Assembly (NCBI GenBank): GCA_013115135.1
Contig: JABANP010000039.1
Location: 124,001-188,000 of the forward strand
Source of the DNA: Perkinsus olseni
Taxonomy: Eukaryota > Perkinsozoa > Perkinsida > Perkinsidae
Length of the DNA: 64,000 nt
Direction of reading: 5' to 3'
Shown here: positions 22,543 to 35,053 of the stretch, piece after piece
Numbering within the stretch: position 1 is the stretch's first letter
Layout: each line of letters begins with the position of its first letter
Position numbers and translations under genes: made by a program
Notes under the pieces: generated by a model
Told to the model about the DNA's origin: nothing
The model's input: the letters and a program-made list of their open reading frames with translations, nothing else
Databases searched by the model: none

Positions 22543-23790
22543 TCACTCTGCCGCCGCCACCACTACTACCCTCGCCGAGCGCTGCCGATGGGTTGATGAT
22601 GATGCTCCACGAGGGGTTCCCATTGCATAGGGATCCCCACTGGCCACTACCGAAGCCCGACCTCTCGGGGTCATCACACCGACTCTGGGAGTGCCCCTGA
22701 GAAGAAGACCCATACCAAAAATTCCCGACATCGTCACTGTGTAGTACCCTCTAGGGCTTGGAGGTGGATAGTAGGCAGAGCCACCGCGAGGACTGGGCTG
22801 TTGATACGCCCTCGGTGTGAAGCCAGTGGCAGCAGCAACAGTACTGCCTCTCGGGCTCTGCTGTTGATAGTAGTAGTAGGCCATCGACGTCGAGGAGGTT
22901 GTGCGCTGTAAGTACCGGCGAGGGAGCGCACCATAACCAGCATCACAAGCACCCCGAGAAGCGCGACTCTCCCGAGGCGTCCCTCCAACCCGAGGAGTCC
23001 AAAGGGCTACCCGAGGAGAAGGCGGGAGAGGGGCTGATGATCTCGGTGTGTGCTGGTGGTGGTAGTAGTACGCTCCTCCCGGCGGCGGCGGTCGACGCGG
23101 CGAGGCCATACCGGCACTAGAGAGGGAATGAGCGGCAACATCGGGAGCAGTGGATGACCTCTTACTAAGGCGTTGATGATCTCGGGGTCATACGACCAGC
23201 GTATCCTCCAGGAGTTGGCCCTCTAGGGCTGGGACCTGGGCATCACCAGCCATGACGACGGGGTCACGTTGCCAGCAGCAGCAGCAGTACCATCAATCTG
23301 CATTCTTTGCATTTCCCTTTCCATCCGTCTTCGTCGTCGCTCCTCCAGGACCCTCTGCCTCTCCGCAGCTTCATCCCAAGGTGGGATAACTCCGCTGCCT
23401 TTGCGCTTCGATTTTGTGGTTTCTGCATCAGAAAAGATGACGAGCCTTAAGAGGTTGATTCGACCTTGAACGTACTCTTGGCCTCGTCCTCGTCACCACT
23501 ACTAAAGTCAAATTCGTCCCTCTCCCTTCGCCTGCCCGATGACTCTATTGTTGTCGGTGGTGTTGAAGACGCCGAGAGCCTGAAAGGTATCCTGAGGTTG
23601 ACTATAGGAAGATTCAGAATAGCTACTTCTCTGGATCTTGTTGTTGATCTTTGCTCGAAGCTGTAGTCGCGGCACTAACAGCACCGGCTGCGTCAAGAGC
23701 ATCTTTCCGAGGTGGTATGGTAGGCCGACCCCCTGCCGCCTTGGAGGTCGTTGGATGAACTATATCCTGTTTGCTACTGGTACAACCCAT
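22543..23790 (-). CDS. Predicted N-myristoylated protein with [S/T]PR repeats
   Basis: Start MGCTSSKQ at 23790 is a strong N-myristoylation signal with an adjacent Cys for palmitoylation, so membrane attachment is predicted. Exons: 23790-23627, 23579-23476, 23422 to about 23240, then about 23109-22543 with a 51-nt in-frame intron near 22730. The middle is charged (RRRERDEFDFSSGDEDEAK, then an arginine-rich EERRRRRMEREMQRM helix). The C-terminal half is a Tyr/Pro/Gln-rich tract with over a dozen SPR, TPR or RG units (for example SPRGGSAYYPPPSPRG). The SP/TP sites suggest proline-directed kinase targets (inference). The join around 23230 is unresolved. I do not know the family. Confidence 0.7.
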
Positions 23791-25051
23791 AGACGACAAG
23801 CAAGGCAGCAATACAAGAGAAGCAGCCTGAATAACGAAGAGATCCCCACAACAACAAGAAGTAAGGGGCAGCAGCTTGAGAGAAGAACGCATTAGGAAAC
23901 GTCATCGACAGCAGCTGTGCCCGGGCGTGGGCAGCAGGATGATGATCCGCCGAGATCCATACACCACCAGTCGTGCTGCTGCTGCTTCAACTACTACAAT
24001 CCCACCACGACGTTAAGCTCTGAAAGAGTTTTTCTCGCGCGCCACGAAATTACGTGACGGCCGCCGCGGCCACGGCCCCAAGTGAGTCATGTGATGAATA
24101 CTGCCGCTCAGTGGCTTCGTCTTTTTCATAGTCCGCTTTACCGACTGTTTCATTCAGTCCAGTGACAACGCTGTGACGGGACTGGCACCTCGACCATCGT
24201 GCAGCTGCACGCGTGCATCTAACAGGGGACGCCGACGACGACGAGCCTTGTGTTGGAAATTGTTGTCTTCCATCATACTTTCACCCTCCCTAGCTACATC
24301 ATCTGCCATGGAAGGTCGGAGCGGCGGCTTCCGAGACCAGGAATAAAGGCACTCCAGGCAGAAGCCAGTGGGTTGTTGTTGTTGTTGTTGTCGTTGTTGT
24401 CTTTCCGCTCATGCCCCTGATTTGGCCCCAGTTCCGTCATTATCATAGCACGGTTGACACCCAGGGCTCCCTCTTCACCATTGGAGACCAGCCTCTGTCG
24501 TCAGCAACGCTCGTTTGCTATCAGAGTAGCTGCCTGAGAACTAGTTGTCGCCGTCTGTAGGCCGAAACCTCCCAAGACGATCATCGGACACCTCACGAGG
24601 TCCTCATGACTGGCGGGCAGGTATGGAGAGAGCTCAGGACCAGATCTAGTTAGTCAAGAAGCATGGGAAGTGTGCTCGGAGATTTCTCCGTGGTTTCTGC
24701 CGGAACAACAGGTCAACGTTTCGCGGAGAACCGATCGGTCATTTGGTTATGGTCTAGCGTCCTTCGGGACGATGCATTGGATCCAGCAGCACGACAGAGG
24801 AGGGGTTGAGAGGCTGAGATGGTCAGAATCTCGCCTGAATGTTTACGTGCGATGCGTCACCTCGAGATTTGAACTTCCTTAATGATGAACCGCGAGGAAT
24901 TGAAGAACTGATGATGATCATCACGACTCTGCGACATGTTACTACTATCCCTGCTTTTATCCATGTACGAGCCCTGAAGATGTTACCGGTGAAGCTAGCA
25001 TGGCACAGTCTTCCAGCGGTCTGAATGGGCTCTAGTTTAGTTCGGGTGACC
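23791..25051. other. Intergenic, with microsatellite
   Basis: Contains a (GTT)n-type microsatellite at about 24372-24400 and a GCGCCACGAAATT element at 24034. A plus-strand frame at 24670-24882 lacks motifs. Confidence 0.45.
24034..24060 (+). promoter_or_regulatory. GCGCCACGAAATT element, with CGTGACG
   Basis: GCGCGCCACGAAATTACGTG sits 245 bp upstream of the MGCTSSKQ start codon (gene on the minus strand). It is one of several near-identical copies in the window; here it is followed by a GTGACG half that inversely matches the GTCAC part of the other copies. Confidence 0.5.
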
Positions 25052-25071
25052 GTCACTGCGCCACGAAATTC
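25052..25071 (+). promoter_or_regulatory. GCGCCACGAAATT element
   Basis: GTCACTGCGCCACGAAATTC lies 36 bp before the ATG at 25107. Its 20 bases are identical to the reverse complement of 63888-63907. Confidence 0.55.
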
Positions 25072-25106
25072 TTGGCCGGGGCATCCTAATCATGAGCTTT
25101 AGTTGA

Positions 25107-28100
25107 TTGATGAGCTGTCGCTCAACTGATGAGGATTTCAGTAGGACCTCAGCGGATGGCGAGTTTGATGATACCACACCTTCGCCAACTCTCGATGATG
25201 AAATCACATTCCACCGAGATAATGCTGTGAGGTTCCTGAAGGACTTGAAGGCGTACACAGCCGATGACGATGACGGAGCTTCGGTACGAGGCCCGGAGTG
25301 TCGTTGGTACGCGTAAACTGTGTCCCTTCGGTGATGATTCTGACTCGTCCCTCGCCGAAGGGCTTCGAGGATACACCTGTTGTTGTTGGCTTCTTCTTCT
25401 CGGGGTGGTCGTTGCTATTCCGATCACGGCCGGGTGGCGGCTATCAAGGTCATTTCAGACGTACCTTGAAGACCTCGTGGAGAGCATATCTTACCTTGAA
25501 GCATGTCAATCACGAAACGGTGGTGAATTGACCCGGCCAGAACTCCCGACGGAGAGCATTGATAGCCACACAACCCGAGGTAGCTCCAACTCGCGGTGAC
25601 CAGTACCTTCACAACGACGGTGGTGACAGGAGCGTCACCCCAACCAGACTACGACAGCGAATGCACCTCGACGCTGACACGCCAGTTCACGGGTCGGGGC
25701 CATAGCCGTCGGGGGGAGCCGAACGAGGATAGGTGGACTTCGCTGTGTCGTGCTCATCTAGTGTGAGAACGCAGATGGAAATATTATCATCCCCACAACG
25801 TCAGAGTCGATGTGACCTCCTCGGGGATGATGGACTCAGTGAAGGCAAACGACGAAGGCTTCGCAGATGGTATTGCCAGCACATCACCACGATCGAGGTG
25901 TCCGTGTCAGAACGGTCCTTGGTATCACAATACTCTGACGACGAGGTTGATCATGAACAGAGCGCCACGACGTTATACCCGCCCTGCCCTCTGAGCCCTG
26001 ACCGAGGATGCCCTAGGCAGCTAACCGGGAGCCCTGCTTGGGAGTGAGCCCCTCTCGGACAGTCTGCAGGACTACGCCGCGTTCCTCAGGAGTGTACGGC
26101 CAGCAGTGCCATGCAGTTGTGCAGTCCAAGGACTGTCGCCAACAGTAGGTGCTGCTGCTCTGGCACGGCCCGCTCATCCACCTCCAGGTCCTGCCGCCGC
26201 TCCTCACATCGATGAGGGACGAGCAGAGCAGCATACTCATCATAAACGGTCGGGTGATCATGCAACCATTGCCTGCTTCCCAAACTACCGACCTGTGTTC
26301 GTCAAACCGGGGACGCCTCGTGGCCGGCGTTGGGGTTAGTTGTGAGTTAGTACTTCGCATGTTATGGTGGTGCCTTGGAGGCGGCCTTCTGACGACCATC
26401 ACCCTAGCCAGCGCTACCGATGATGATTATGACGTGCTCTACAACAGCAACCTCCCGTTAGCCATATCGATATCCAAGACCACCATAGAGGGTTTCGATC
26501 CGGGGCTGGCGACGTGTAGCGGCGTTGAAGTCAGCCGAGCACGAGTGAGCCCAGCACCGGGCCTCTCTCCCAGTGACCTCTGCTGTGGCCTTCTAGGCTA
26601 TGCTGGACGTTGCGTTGAAAGAGACTGAGCACAGTGTGACGGAGCCTCTGCCCGGCCACCTTCGCGAGGCCTTCGACACCTTCTACGTGGACCATACTAC
26701 CTACGGAAAGGACTGCCCCCAGGTGCACGCATGTCAACCATCGGGGGAGTCTGCATGTCGCCTCAGGCAGTGATGGCGTCGTGTCTTATCAAGACTGAGC
26801 ACATACTACAGAACGTCCTCAAGTACAGTGAAAGGGAGGCCAAGCGAGACAATGCAGCTTTTGTCTTTGACATCTGGGAGACGTAGGCTCGCCACACACT
26901 AGCGTTTGATAGACCGATGGTGAAGATACTACTTCTACAAGTACTGGTTGTTCGACATCTACTATGACGATAATGGCGATGCGACTGTTGCTCTGGACAG
27001 GGTGAGATTGGCCAAGGTCGCGGGTTGATTCTGATGGAATCTTTCACGCCAGGTGTACCAAGGTTGGCCCTTGCATAGCTTTGGAAAAAAGATACTCCGT
27101 CTCTATCGGCACCTCTGGAGCCAAACCTTCGATACCACCAACTACTGCCAATGCGTTGAGGGGTACGACTATACCCTCACCATGCAAGGGTGAGGGGATC
27201 CCTGAAGTCGAATGATTGCTCACTGCTGCCGTGGCTTCATAGGACCCTCGACACGCTGTTCTCGGGAGTAGAGTCCGGAAGGCTGTCCCTGGACGGCCTG
27301 CTCAGCACCATGTCCGACCAGACGCATTGTGTACGGTGGCAGCGTGAGAGTGAGAACCCTGTCGACTCACGACGACTCTCTGATGCATACACATAGAGTC
27401 GACCGAGCAACCACGCTAGCACCACTGTTACTAGGAATCTGCTGTCTGTTGGTGCTGATTGACTTGAACCTCGTTATCAAGGCTTGCCATCACCAACTGA
27501 ACCTTGGACCCTCTCCATGGTTCAGGTTCGGAGCCCCTATTTTGGTTGCAGAGCCTCAAGTCGGAGTGCGTCCCGGGCGCGTTGTTGGACTTCCTCACCT
27601 GCTGGCTGTATTGGCTCAATGAAGGACATCTAGGTCGGACCCCTCCCCCCGCTGCAGTTCTCCTCGGACGCTCGTCTACAGGTGCGATACTGAACATAGC
27701 GGAGACGATGGCCCAGCTGACGACCCTCGCCACAGAGTGCCTCGACGATGATGTTTGGGCCTTCCATTCCGTCAATACTGTTCTCTACAACTTCGCCCGA
27801 GTGGCAAAGGCCTGGGGTGTGCTCTCTTCTCCAGTGCAAGTTCGAGACCACACTGGCAGGGTCATCGCTGATGCCCACAGCGATGCCGTCAACCTATCGT
27901 CACTTGTCTGGTCACCGTACCCTGCTGCCGATGCTGAGCTGCTGTCTCTGGACGGCAGTACAACCCCTACCAAGATCGATCTCCCCAAAGCCTGCATTCA
28001 TAATGAAGCTGTCTTCGTTCGAAGACCCCATCGAAGGCCTTCCTGAGGAGCTCAGTGCCGCTACTGAGAACGCTAGAGTTGCTGTTACTGTACACCCGCG

Positions 28101-28520
28101 AGACCAAGATGCGGCGACTCTCCGGTGGAGTCTTCGAAGTGCGCTGGTCATTCCGATGAGCGGGTTTCTATGACAACCTCTGGCACAACTTCCACTGGCT
28201 GTTGAGGAAGCTTCGGTCGGTTGGGAAGTCTCCAGCCCTCTGAGGTCAGAGTGGTCCTGCTGTATGTGAAGCTGATCGAGAACGATATGACCACGCTGAC
28301 TCCCCGATTCACTACTAGTGTTGGACATCCTGATCGTGATTTGCTCAAGGAGTGGTATGGTGTATATGGACCGATACTCAGTACCATCTCCGACCTCCCT
28401 CCGTTGCTCTTCACGGATCGAGCCGCCGACGCTTGTTACCCCAGCATGAGATGGGGTGCCGATGACGTCAGGGCTGACAGGCTGAGTCGCAACATCGACA
28501 GCAATACCACCATCAGGTGA
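25107..28520 (+). CDS. Unrecognised multi-exon gene(s)
   Basis: No family recognised. Exon-like blocks, separated by plausible GT-AG introns, run in one direction: 25107-25300 (acidic DDTTPSPTLDDE), 25340-25590 with a hydrophobic WLLLLGVVVAIPITAG segment, 26390-26540 (LLTTITLASATDDDYDV), 26590-26720 and 26765-26880 (VALKETEHSVTEPLPG, then LREAFDTFYVDH; LIKTEHILQNVLKYSE), 26940-27180 (YKYWLFDIYYDDNG, then LYRHLWSQTFDTTNYC), 27210-27340, 27504-28046 (the longest exon; LNIAETMAQLTTLATECL), 28028-28200 and 28221-28520. Composition is aromatic- and Cys-containing and reads as a large folded protein. One gene or two cannot be decided. Boundaries are approximate. Confidence 0.45.
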
Positions 28521-29127
28521 CCAATGGCCCGCTGTTTCCTCCGCTGGAGCGATTACGGCCGAGGAAAAGCCTCTTCTGGGGACTGTACGCTCCTTGTCCG
28601 CATGGCCTCGCGAGTGTCGCAGCTGAGTTCGCTGTCGTATGTAGCTTTTCTTTCAGAGTCGCTAGAAAGCTGCGTGAAGCCTTGCTCGGCCCAGGCTTCC
28701 CGTCGTCTCCCATCGGCGGTCGAAGGGGCTTCGGATGCTCATCATACAGAGAAGGGGAGGTGACGGCCGAATCATACGCAACGCGGATGAAGTTGCGAAA
28801 CAACTGGGCGCCGAAGTGATGAGCTTTTCACGCGAGAAGCCTTTGCTGGAGCAGGCCAAAATAGCTGGGGTACGTTCGGGCCCTAGAATTACGTGACGCG
28901 CGGGTTCTGGCGTTTGGTTAGCTTCATTGATATGAGGTCGCTTATGCGATTGATAGACGCGTTCATACCAACAATCGTCGAACGAGCAGAAGAATAGATT
29001 ATATGGCAGCATGCTAGTGGCCCCCTGTCGTATGGTGGTAGGTCAGTGAATGTGATCATCGGAGCCCATGGAGCAGCTTTGTCGTGGATGATGTTCGCTG
29101 CTCCCTCCAGCCGCTGTTATCGAGCTG
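28521..29127. other. Probable intergenic stretch
   Basis: Open frames at 28517-28819 on both strands overlap and have no motif. A partial copy of the GTGACG/CGCG element (AATTACGTGACGCGCGG) is at 28887-28903. Confidence 0.35.
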
Positions 29128-29604
29128 GTGGCAGCAGAAGTCCCAACAGCCATCCTCACCTGCAGCGGCAAATGGAACAAGGATAGGTCGCCTGGGTGGG
29201 GGTACGGCTTATTCGTGAGAAATTCGCGAAGGAATAGTGAGGGTGGAATCAGAACCCAGCGGACATCACATTTTTATGAGTTCGAGTATCTTTTGTCACT
29301 TCCCGTGTTCAACCTTAGATTCTCCATCTACGGCGGCATGGCGCGCCTCGTGGGTGTCCACCATATTTGTCTTCGCATGCGGACGCGTCTTAGGGATGTT
29401 CTCAGCCTGCAGGTCAGCGATGCTCGCCGCTCTGCTCCAGGGGAGTCTATCGCGTCTCAGGATGTGTCTGGTTGGCGGTCGTGGGATATCTGGGCCGACT
29501 ACGACATGATCGCGAGTGCTTTGAGAGACCTCCGTGCTCTCGATCATCGGTTTCAGCAGAAGGAGAGTGATGTGCATTCTGAAGTCATGCATGAAGTTCT
29601 CTGA
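29128..29604 (+). CDS. Possible 158-residue protein, unknown
   Basis: Open frame without introns; the first codon is GTG, so an upstream exon or an internal Met is needed. It has aromatic-rich segments (WDIWADYDMIASALRDL, FQQKESDVHSEV) that look protein-like, but no family. It could be a last exon of the preceding gene. Confidence 0.35.
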   Translation: MAAEVPTAILTCSGKWNKDRSPGWGYGLFVRNSRRNSEGGIRTQRTSHFYEFEYLLSLPVFNLRFSIYGGMARLVGVHHICLRMRTRLRDVLSLQVSDARRSAPGESIASQDVSGWRSWDIWADYDMIASALRDLRALDHRFQQKESDVHSEVMHEVL

Positions 29605-30120
29605 TGGACGGAGCAAGAGGCATTTGCGTTCCGAGTTGCCTGTGGGCGTAGATCTCCTAAAACCCTCCTTGGTGAGGGTTGTTTAATCGAATGTAAGATG
29701 CGGAAAAATCGGGATAGTAGGCGTTAGAGTCCCGTCAAGTTGCTGATATCTGATGCCACGTATCAATCGGAGGTTTATCTAGGATTGGGGAGGTTAACCC
29801 CTCGGAGAGAAGGATAACCGGATTCGCCTAAATCAGTGACTACGCTGTAAAAATCTCATTCTTCCGACATTCGTGGGAGCTGCTTCAGAGTACGGCGTTC
29901 ATGAGGCGTATATCTATACGCCTAGCTGAGCCTTGATATCCATACGTCAATAGGACAGAAGGATGCATCTGGTGAAAAGATGTTACATTGTTATGGCGAG
30001 AACTCAGAGGAGGTCGCACAGCAGAGCAGCACAGAGGCGGTTCAAGGATCCGAAAATCGACCTCCGAATCAGACCGGGACAGAAGTGAGAGAGGGAATCT
30101 TAGCTTGAAGCAGGGTCTTC
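29605..30120. other. Intergenic
   Basis: No coding frame or repeat recognised. Confidence 0.5.
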
Positions 30121-33100
30121 TCTAGTAGGTGCCAAGCTCGGCGGCGAAGAGCTTCACGCGCCACGAAAATGCTGCTGCTGCTGACAGCCCGCTGGGCTCC
30201 ATCATCTCCCTCATAGAACTTGCTGAGGAGAAGTCCGAGACGGTTCTGGAGGGCATCAGGTGGGCGACACGTGTGCAGTGAATTTTGCTGTTATAACGAA
30301 AGGTAGGGGTTCGGGTCGAGAGAGCAGTACGTTGACCCTCTCCACTGACGGCCAATCGCCACCGGGAAGTGTACGCGACAGCGCGAGGGGAGGACACGAG
30401 GCGAAGCTTCACGTAAAGCATTTTTGTCGTGGGGATGACTCCATCGTCGTGGCAGGCGAGAATATCGACTTTGACGGCCGAGCTCGCGGAGAAGACCTCG
30501 CTGGTCTGTGAATTGCGGCAGAGAGTCGAGGATCAAGAGCATGAGTGGCTGATTAAGATGAGGGACGCAGAGCGGCAAGGCGATAGGAAAATTCAGACGG
30601 TGAGGGACGAAGAAGCGTAACGAGAAAGATTCTCCTTTGGAAGGTTAAGCGAGAGCTGATGGCGAAGGGAGAGCGGCAGTTGAAGATGATCGACAAGCTT
30701 CTTGTGGATAAGACTGAGTTGACCAGGCAATGCGAGCAGCTGGTGGCGGAGCTGAGGGCCAGCGAGAGGAGGGGGAGATGCTGAGGGAGGAGGCTGAACA
30801 GCACTTGATACGCGAGGCAAGACGAGGGCTCAAATGCAGGGGTCGTTCAGTTAACCAAGGGGCTGCATTTTACGTTCAAAAATCAATTCCAGAATCGGTT
30901 CATTGGACGGGGGATAAGAAAATGTCGAGAGTTTGTGGTGCCAGCGCAATAGATGGCGTTTGAACTGTAGGTGAGCAAACAGAAGAAGATTTGGATGGCT
31001 CAGGAGAAGCTGCGAAGATCGGAGTGGGAGGCGACTAAAACTAAGGAGATCAAGGAATCCACCATTCGCGGATTGGAGCCTGAGGTTGAGAGGATCCTTT
31101 CGGAGGGCCGAAAGGAAAAGCAGGTACGCCCTTCACTTCGCCGGATCGCGCCTTCTCCTTAGTGTCGTCGCTGTACTCCCCGGCTGGTCTTTTCTCTGTC
31201 CGGTATTTTTCGCATTTTCCTCTGGTTGTTTCGGAACTAGGCCCTACTTGAGCGGCATCGGGAGGCCTTGGAAGCTCAGCGGGCGGAGCTGTTGGCACAG
31301 CATAGTCTTCAAATAGAGATGAAGACGGAGGCTATCAAGAAGGAGTATGAATCACTGTTGATGGTCGAGAGGGACCGTGCCCGACGACAGGTGCCTGGGT
31401 GCCGTCCTGAAGGCTCGTGATGCGATGCTCCTAGGTCACTGAGGAGGCTGAGAAGTGGAACGAACAGCTGCGACTACTCCGATCGAGTACGCAGCAGGAG
31501 ATTGCAGAAATGAGGGCGAGGGCCGAGGAAGAGCGGAACGCCCGAGATATCGAGTTCAGAGAGCAACTCCATCAGGTGCCGGGTGATGGGGAGGCCCTCG
31601 GGGTATTGCTGTTGACAGTCAGGCACGTGTGGAGGAGCATAAGCGGCTAAAGGAGGTGGAGGTGCGGTATGAGGAGGAGCTGGGAAGGTTGAAGGCCGCC
31701 CAGGAGGGAGAGGTGAAGGCGATGAAGCGAGAGGAGCAGCTGGAACGAGAGGCGTGGATGGAGAATGTGAGGCCCGGTGGATGGGGTTCTATGATCATCA
31801 TGGGGCGACCTAAGATACGCGGGAAGCTGGACGATGATCTTAAGGAGAAGGCGAAGGAGATTAGAAGGGAGTGTGAGGAGGAGAGGGATCGTCAGGTGGG
31901 CATCGACTGAGTGTGTGCGAAGGGGCCAACGCGGTCTCCGGCTCGGACCCTCACTGGTATGCTCATCTCCCAGACCCTCTGCAGGGCCCGTGAGAATTTC
32001 ATGGTCTCAAGACAATACGGATTTGCTTGCAGTTGAGCGGAGGGAACTAGATCACCTTCGGACTGACTAGAGTATTCTTGATAATTCACTTTTACAACAT
32101 TGCGAGGGTCGACCTGAAAATTATTCTCTACTTTATGAAGGTGATAATCGATACTTATAGCAACTCCATAGAAAATAGGTAGTTATGAACTGCCGTTGGA
32201 TACAGGTTGGTCAGCGGCAAGTGGACAGGATGGTGGCTGCTGCCTTAGGTTGCGGTGGTGGTGGACCGGCTGAGTCGAGAAGTGGTGGAAGCTGAGCATC
32301 GAGCGAAGGCATCGACCGCGAGGGAGTGGGGGGAACAGGAGGCGGGGCTTTTAAAGGACATTGAGGATCTACGGACGAAGGTGAGGAGAAGAGGGTGCTG
32401 GGAGAAAATGTTGGTCGAGTTTTGTCAGGTGGAAGGTCTCGAAAAGGAGCGAGAGGGTAGCTTGTCAGTGGTGAAGAAATTGAAGGGTGACATGGAGACC
32501 TCGGAAAGAGAGTTGGAGCTGGCCAGAGAGAGTTTGACCCTTGCTCAACAGGAACGGAAAGATATGGTCAGCAAACGTCCATGTACGTGAAAGTGAGGTT
32601 GAAGTTATTAGTTACTCGCCCAGGAAAGGGAGAGAGGCAAGGCTCTGGTGGAGTTGGAGGGAGCGCGACGGGAAAGTATCGACGAACGAGAGCAACTCAG
32701 GTCAGTCGCGATGCCGCCTGGCGGTCCTCTCACAGACGATACTGGACCATCACTTTGAGTTAATTTTTCAGGCGAGAAAAAGCTCAACTGGAGGGGGAGT
32801 TGGCCGCCGTCCGATCCAGTACGAAAGAGAAGATCGACGAACAGCAGGTGGGTCTTCGACAACACCATCGCCGCAGCCACTGTCTCACTGTTGTATTGTC
32901 GTGCCGTATGGTCGAGTGATTCGATGCAGCCTCGCCTGCTTCGATAAACTCACGTTAGAAGATGCAAGCAATTCACTGTGAACAGTAACCAGTAAGCGTG
33001 TTGCACGTAGTGGGAAATAGTGAACGTGAACAACATTTTCGCGGATTTTGTCCGAGAGCCGTTCCTCGAGGAAAAGCTTTTCGAGTTAGGTACGCTGTGA

Positions 33101-33305
33101 TGAGGCGATACGAACGTTGGAAGGGAGAGTTCGGCGGATGCTGAAGAGGAAGGACGAGGTCATTGAGGAACTGCGAGGGAAACTGACGAGCGCTGAGGCC
33201 TTTGCCGGAGAGCTCGATGGTATCGTTTCGAGGCAACGGGAGGAGATACGTTCATTGACGGTATCGGGGACGGGCCGAAGATCATCGCGTAAAGGAAAGG
33301 TGTGA
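30121..33305 (+). CDS. Long coiled-coil protein
   Basis: An almost continuous heptad-rich protein assembled from many short exons: 30121-30270 (LGSIISLIELAEEK), 30440-30620, 30620-30790 (VDKTELTRQCEQLVAEL), 30980-31120, 31243-31390 (LLERHREALEAQRAELL), 31436-31575, 31620-31770 (VEEHKRLKEVEVRYEEEL), 32255-32380, 32430-32565, 32622-32700, 32772-32846, and a last exon of about 33095-33305 ending RRSSRKGKV. Composition is Glu/Arg/Lys/Leu/Gln with no catalytic motif, as in centrosomal or basal-body scaffold proteins; that role is only a guess. One frame change lies in the G5 run near 30770. A gene-start-type GCGCCACGAAA element falls inside the first exon at 30153-30166. The true first exon is uncertain. 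Confidence 0.7.
30150..30170 (+). promoter_or_regulatory. GCGCCACGAAA element
   Basis: CTTCACGCGCCACGAAAATG ends in an ATG at 30169. Partial copy of the recurrent element; here it may lie within the first coding exon of the coiled-coil gene. Confidence 0.4.
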
Positions 33306-34302
33306 TCGTCCATGTGTCCAATTGATGTAGCCTCGTCCTCTTGAGTTGGTGAAGTTATGGTATGGGCGAAAGGGAGTCAGCGGTTGAAAAGGTAACGTAG
33401 GCACTAACTGCTACAAAACTTGTCGAACATGATGTGCATTCGATCGAGCTGATTTCCAAGGAATAATCTTCGTTTCTTCGGGCTGACTGCCAAGACGAGT
33501 TCTACAGATGAATGAAAGCATCTGAGTTGGCAGTGCATGGTTGAGGAAGCCTTGCAGCGGCGCCGCTCGGTGGACACATACTCGTCGGTCGTCGATCGGC
33601 TCGGTCCCCCTCGTCACGCAGTTCACTTCATCTCGGAGATTATACACGGCAGAACAGAGAACCGGTTTTGCGGATGCCCTGCGTGATGAGCGAATAATAT
33701 CGTTGAATTCACTTGGGAAGAGGTCCGGAAGTTTCATTTCGATACCCTCGACCTCTCTTCAGAGATCCTCCTCGTAAAACTGAGTGGAACGCCTGTAAGT
33801 GGCTACTAGGTACGCTTCTACTGCTGCTGAGTACGAATCGTGTAGCACCGCCAGCTCGAAAGTGAATCGAACTCCAACACGGCACACTGTGGACGAGGAC
33901 TTGAAGGGCGACGACGACGACAACAACGGACTAATGCTGCTGCTGGTGGTGATGCAATGGTACGAGAGTGAAAAAGTTTACGATGATTCGTTGTTGGCGG
34001 CGAGCAGGTCTGATCACCACTGAAAGGAATCTATTACGACAGTTAGTCGACAGAAATTACAGGACAACAAGAAGATGAGAAGACGGTTGTTAAGGACGAT
34101 GAAGTGATGAGCTAGTAAATGACCCCATTCATAATATCGGCACACTAACAAGACTACAGAAGAAGACTTGCCAACAAATCTTGAAATCCGTCTCAGACGA
34201 ACTTCGTGTTTTCGGAAGGTTTGCCCCTCCGGGTTAGTATCTGAGTGAGACCAGCGCAGTGGCCGGGCCGCTGAGTCGCGTGGTCGACTTGCCTTCATTC
34301 AC
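33306..34302. other. No confident gene
   Basis: A plus-strand exon-like stretch at 33532-33650 (VEEALQRRRSVDTYSSVV, then DRLGPPRHAVHFISEI) follows a good acceptor. It may be part of an unresolved small gene or a further exon of the coiled-coil gene. Confidence 0.3.
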
Positions 34303-34904
34303 GCGTTGACTAACTTCACAAGGGAAATCTCACGGCTGAGGGGAGGATGCAGCATGATAGCAGATTCGGAATTCTGATGAGATGAATAGAAAATGGGCGG
34401 CAGGGCGGCGGCGAGGAGCCCACCTGGCGTCGACTGAGGTCTTCCGTTGTGAAGGTTTGTGACATCTAAAGAGCATGAGTGGGTTGGCGAGAGTCACGAT
34501 GACGGTGGTACCAGTGGGGACTCGGTGATATGCGAAAACAATAATAGACAGGTCGCTGATGGTGAATACAACCGACAGGCAGGAGGCTGCTCCTGAACGA
34601 AGACGACTTCTGCGGTGTGAACGTCTCGAGCTGCCCGACCATATCCAGAGGTTGACTTTTGCTGCTAGCGGAGGGTGAAGCATCTTGAAGATCTCCACTC
34701 GAAGCGAAGCTGAAGGAGTGGTATCAAACACTTGGTGATGTGGCATCGCCTTACTGTAGTGTACGGTTGAGAAGGTCCCTCGGTGATGATGAGGATGCGC
34801 CATCGTCGGTGGCCGCCTGAGGGTAGAATCGCCGGTAACAACACACGCAGGCTAGCTATTGGAAGGATGATGAGTAGAAGCGATGCTAGGATATACAGGG
34901 ACAA
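34303..34904 (-). CDS. Putative secreted or membrane protein, unknown
   Basis: Starts MSLYILASLLLIILPIAS at 34904, a convincing signal peptide or signal anchor. Downstream minus-strand blocks (FAYHRVPTGTTVIVTLANP, then a C-terminal exon ending LSREISLVKLVNA at 34303) look protein-like in alternating frames, implying one or two short introns I could not place. Confidence 0.4.
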
Positions 34905-35002
34905 TCACAGGCCACGGATAGGATTTGGGAAAGCAAACAGACGAAGAAAAAACTTCGTGCGGTCTTGGTTGAGTATCCATTCAAGTGCAGCAAGTGGACA
35001 CA

Positions 35003-35053
35003 AGCATGAAAATTCTAACCCTAACATTACGTTAGGGTTAAAATTTTCATGCT
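35003..35053. repeat. Hairpin 1: 23-bp inverted repeat with telomere-like core
   Basis: Left arm 35003-35025, right arm 35031-35053, loop of 5 nt; 22 of 23 positions pair. The inner part of the arms is TAACCCTAAC / GTTAGGGTTA. Confidence 0.9.

Noticed and set aside
22934..22980. A 47-nt GT-AG intron within the [S/T]PR repeat exon
   Set aside because: Splicing it would destroy the downstream repeat frame, which is clearly coding when read through.
35003..35053. Interstitial telomere
   Set aside because: Only one and a half TTAGGG-like units per arm, arranged as an inverted repeat rather than a tandem array.
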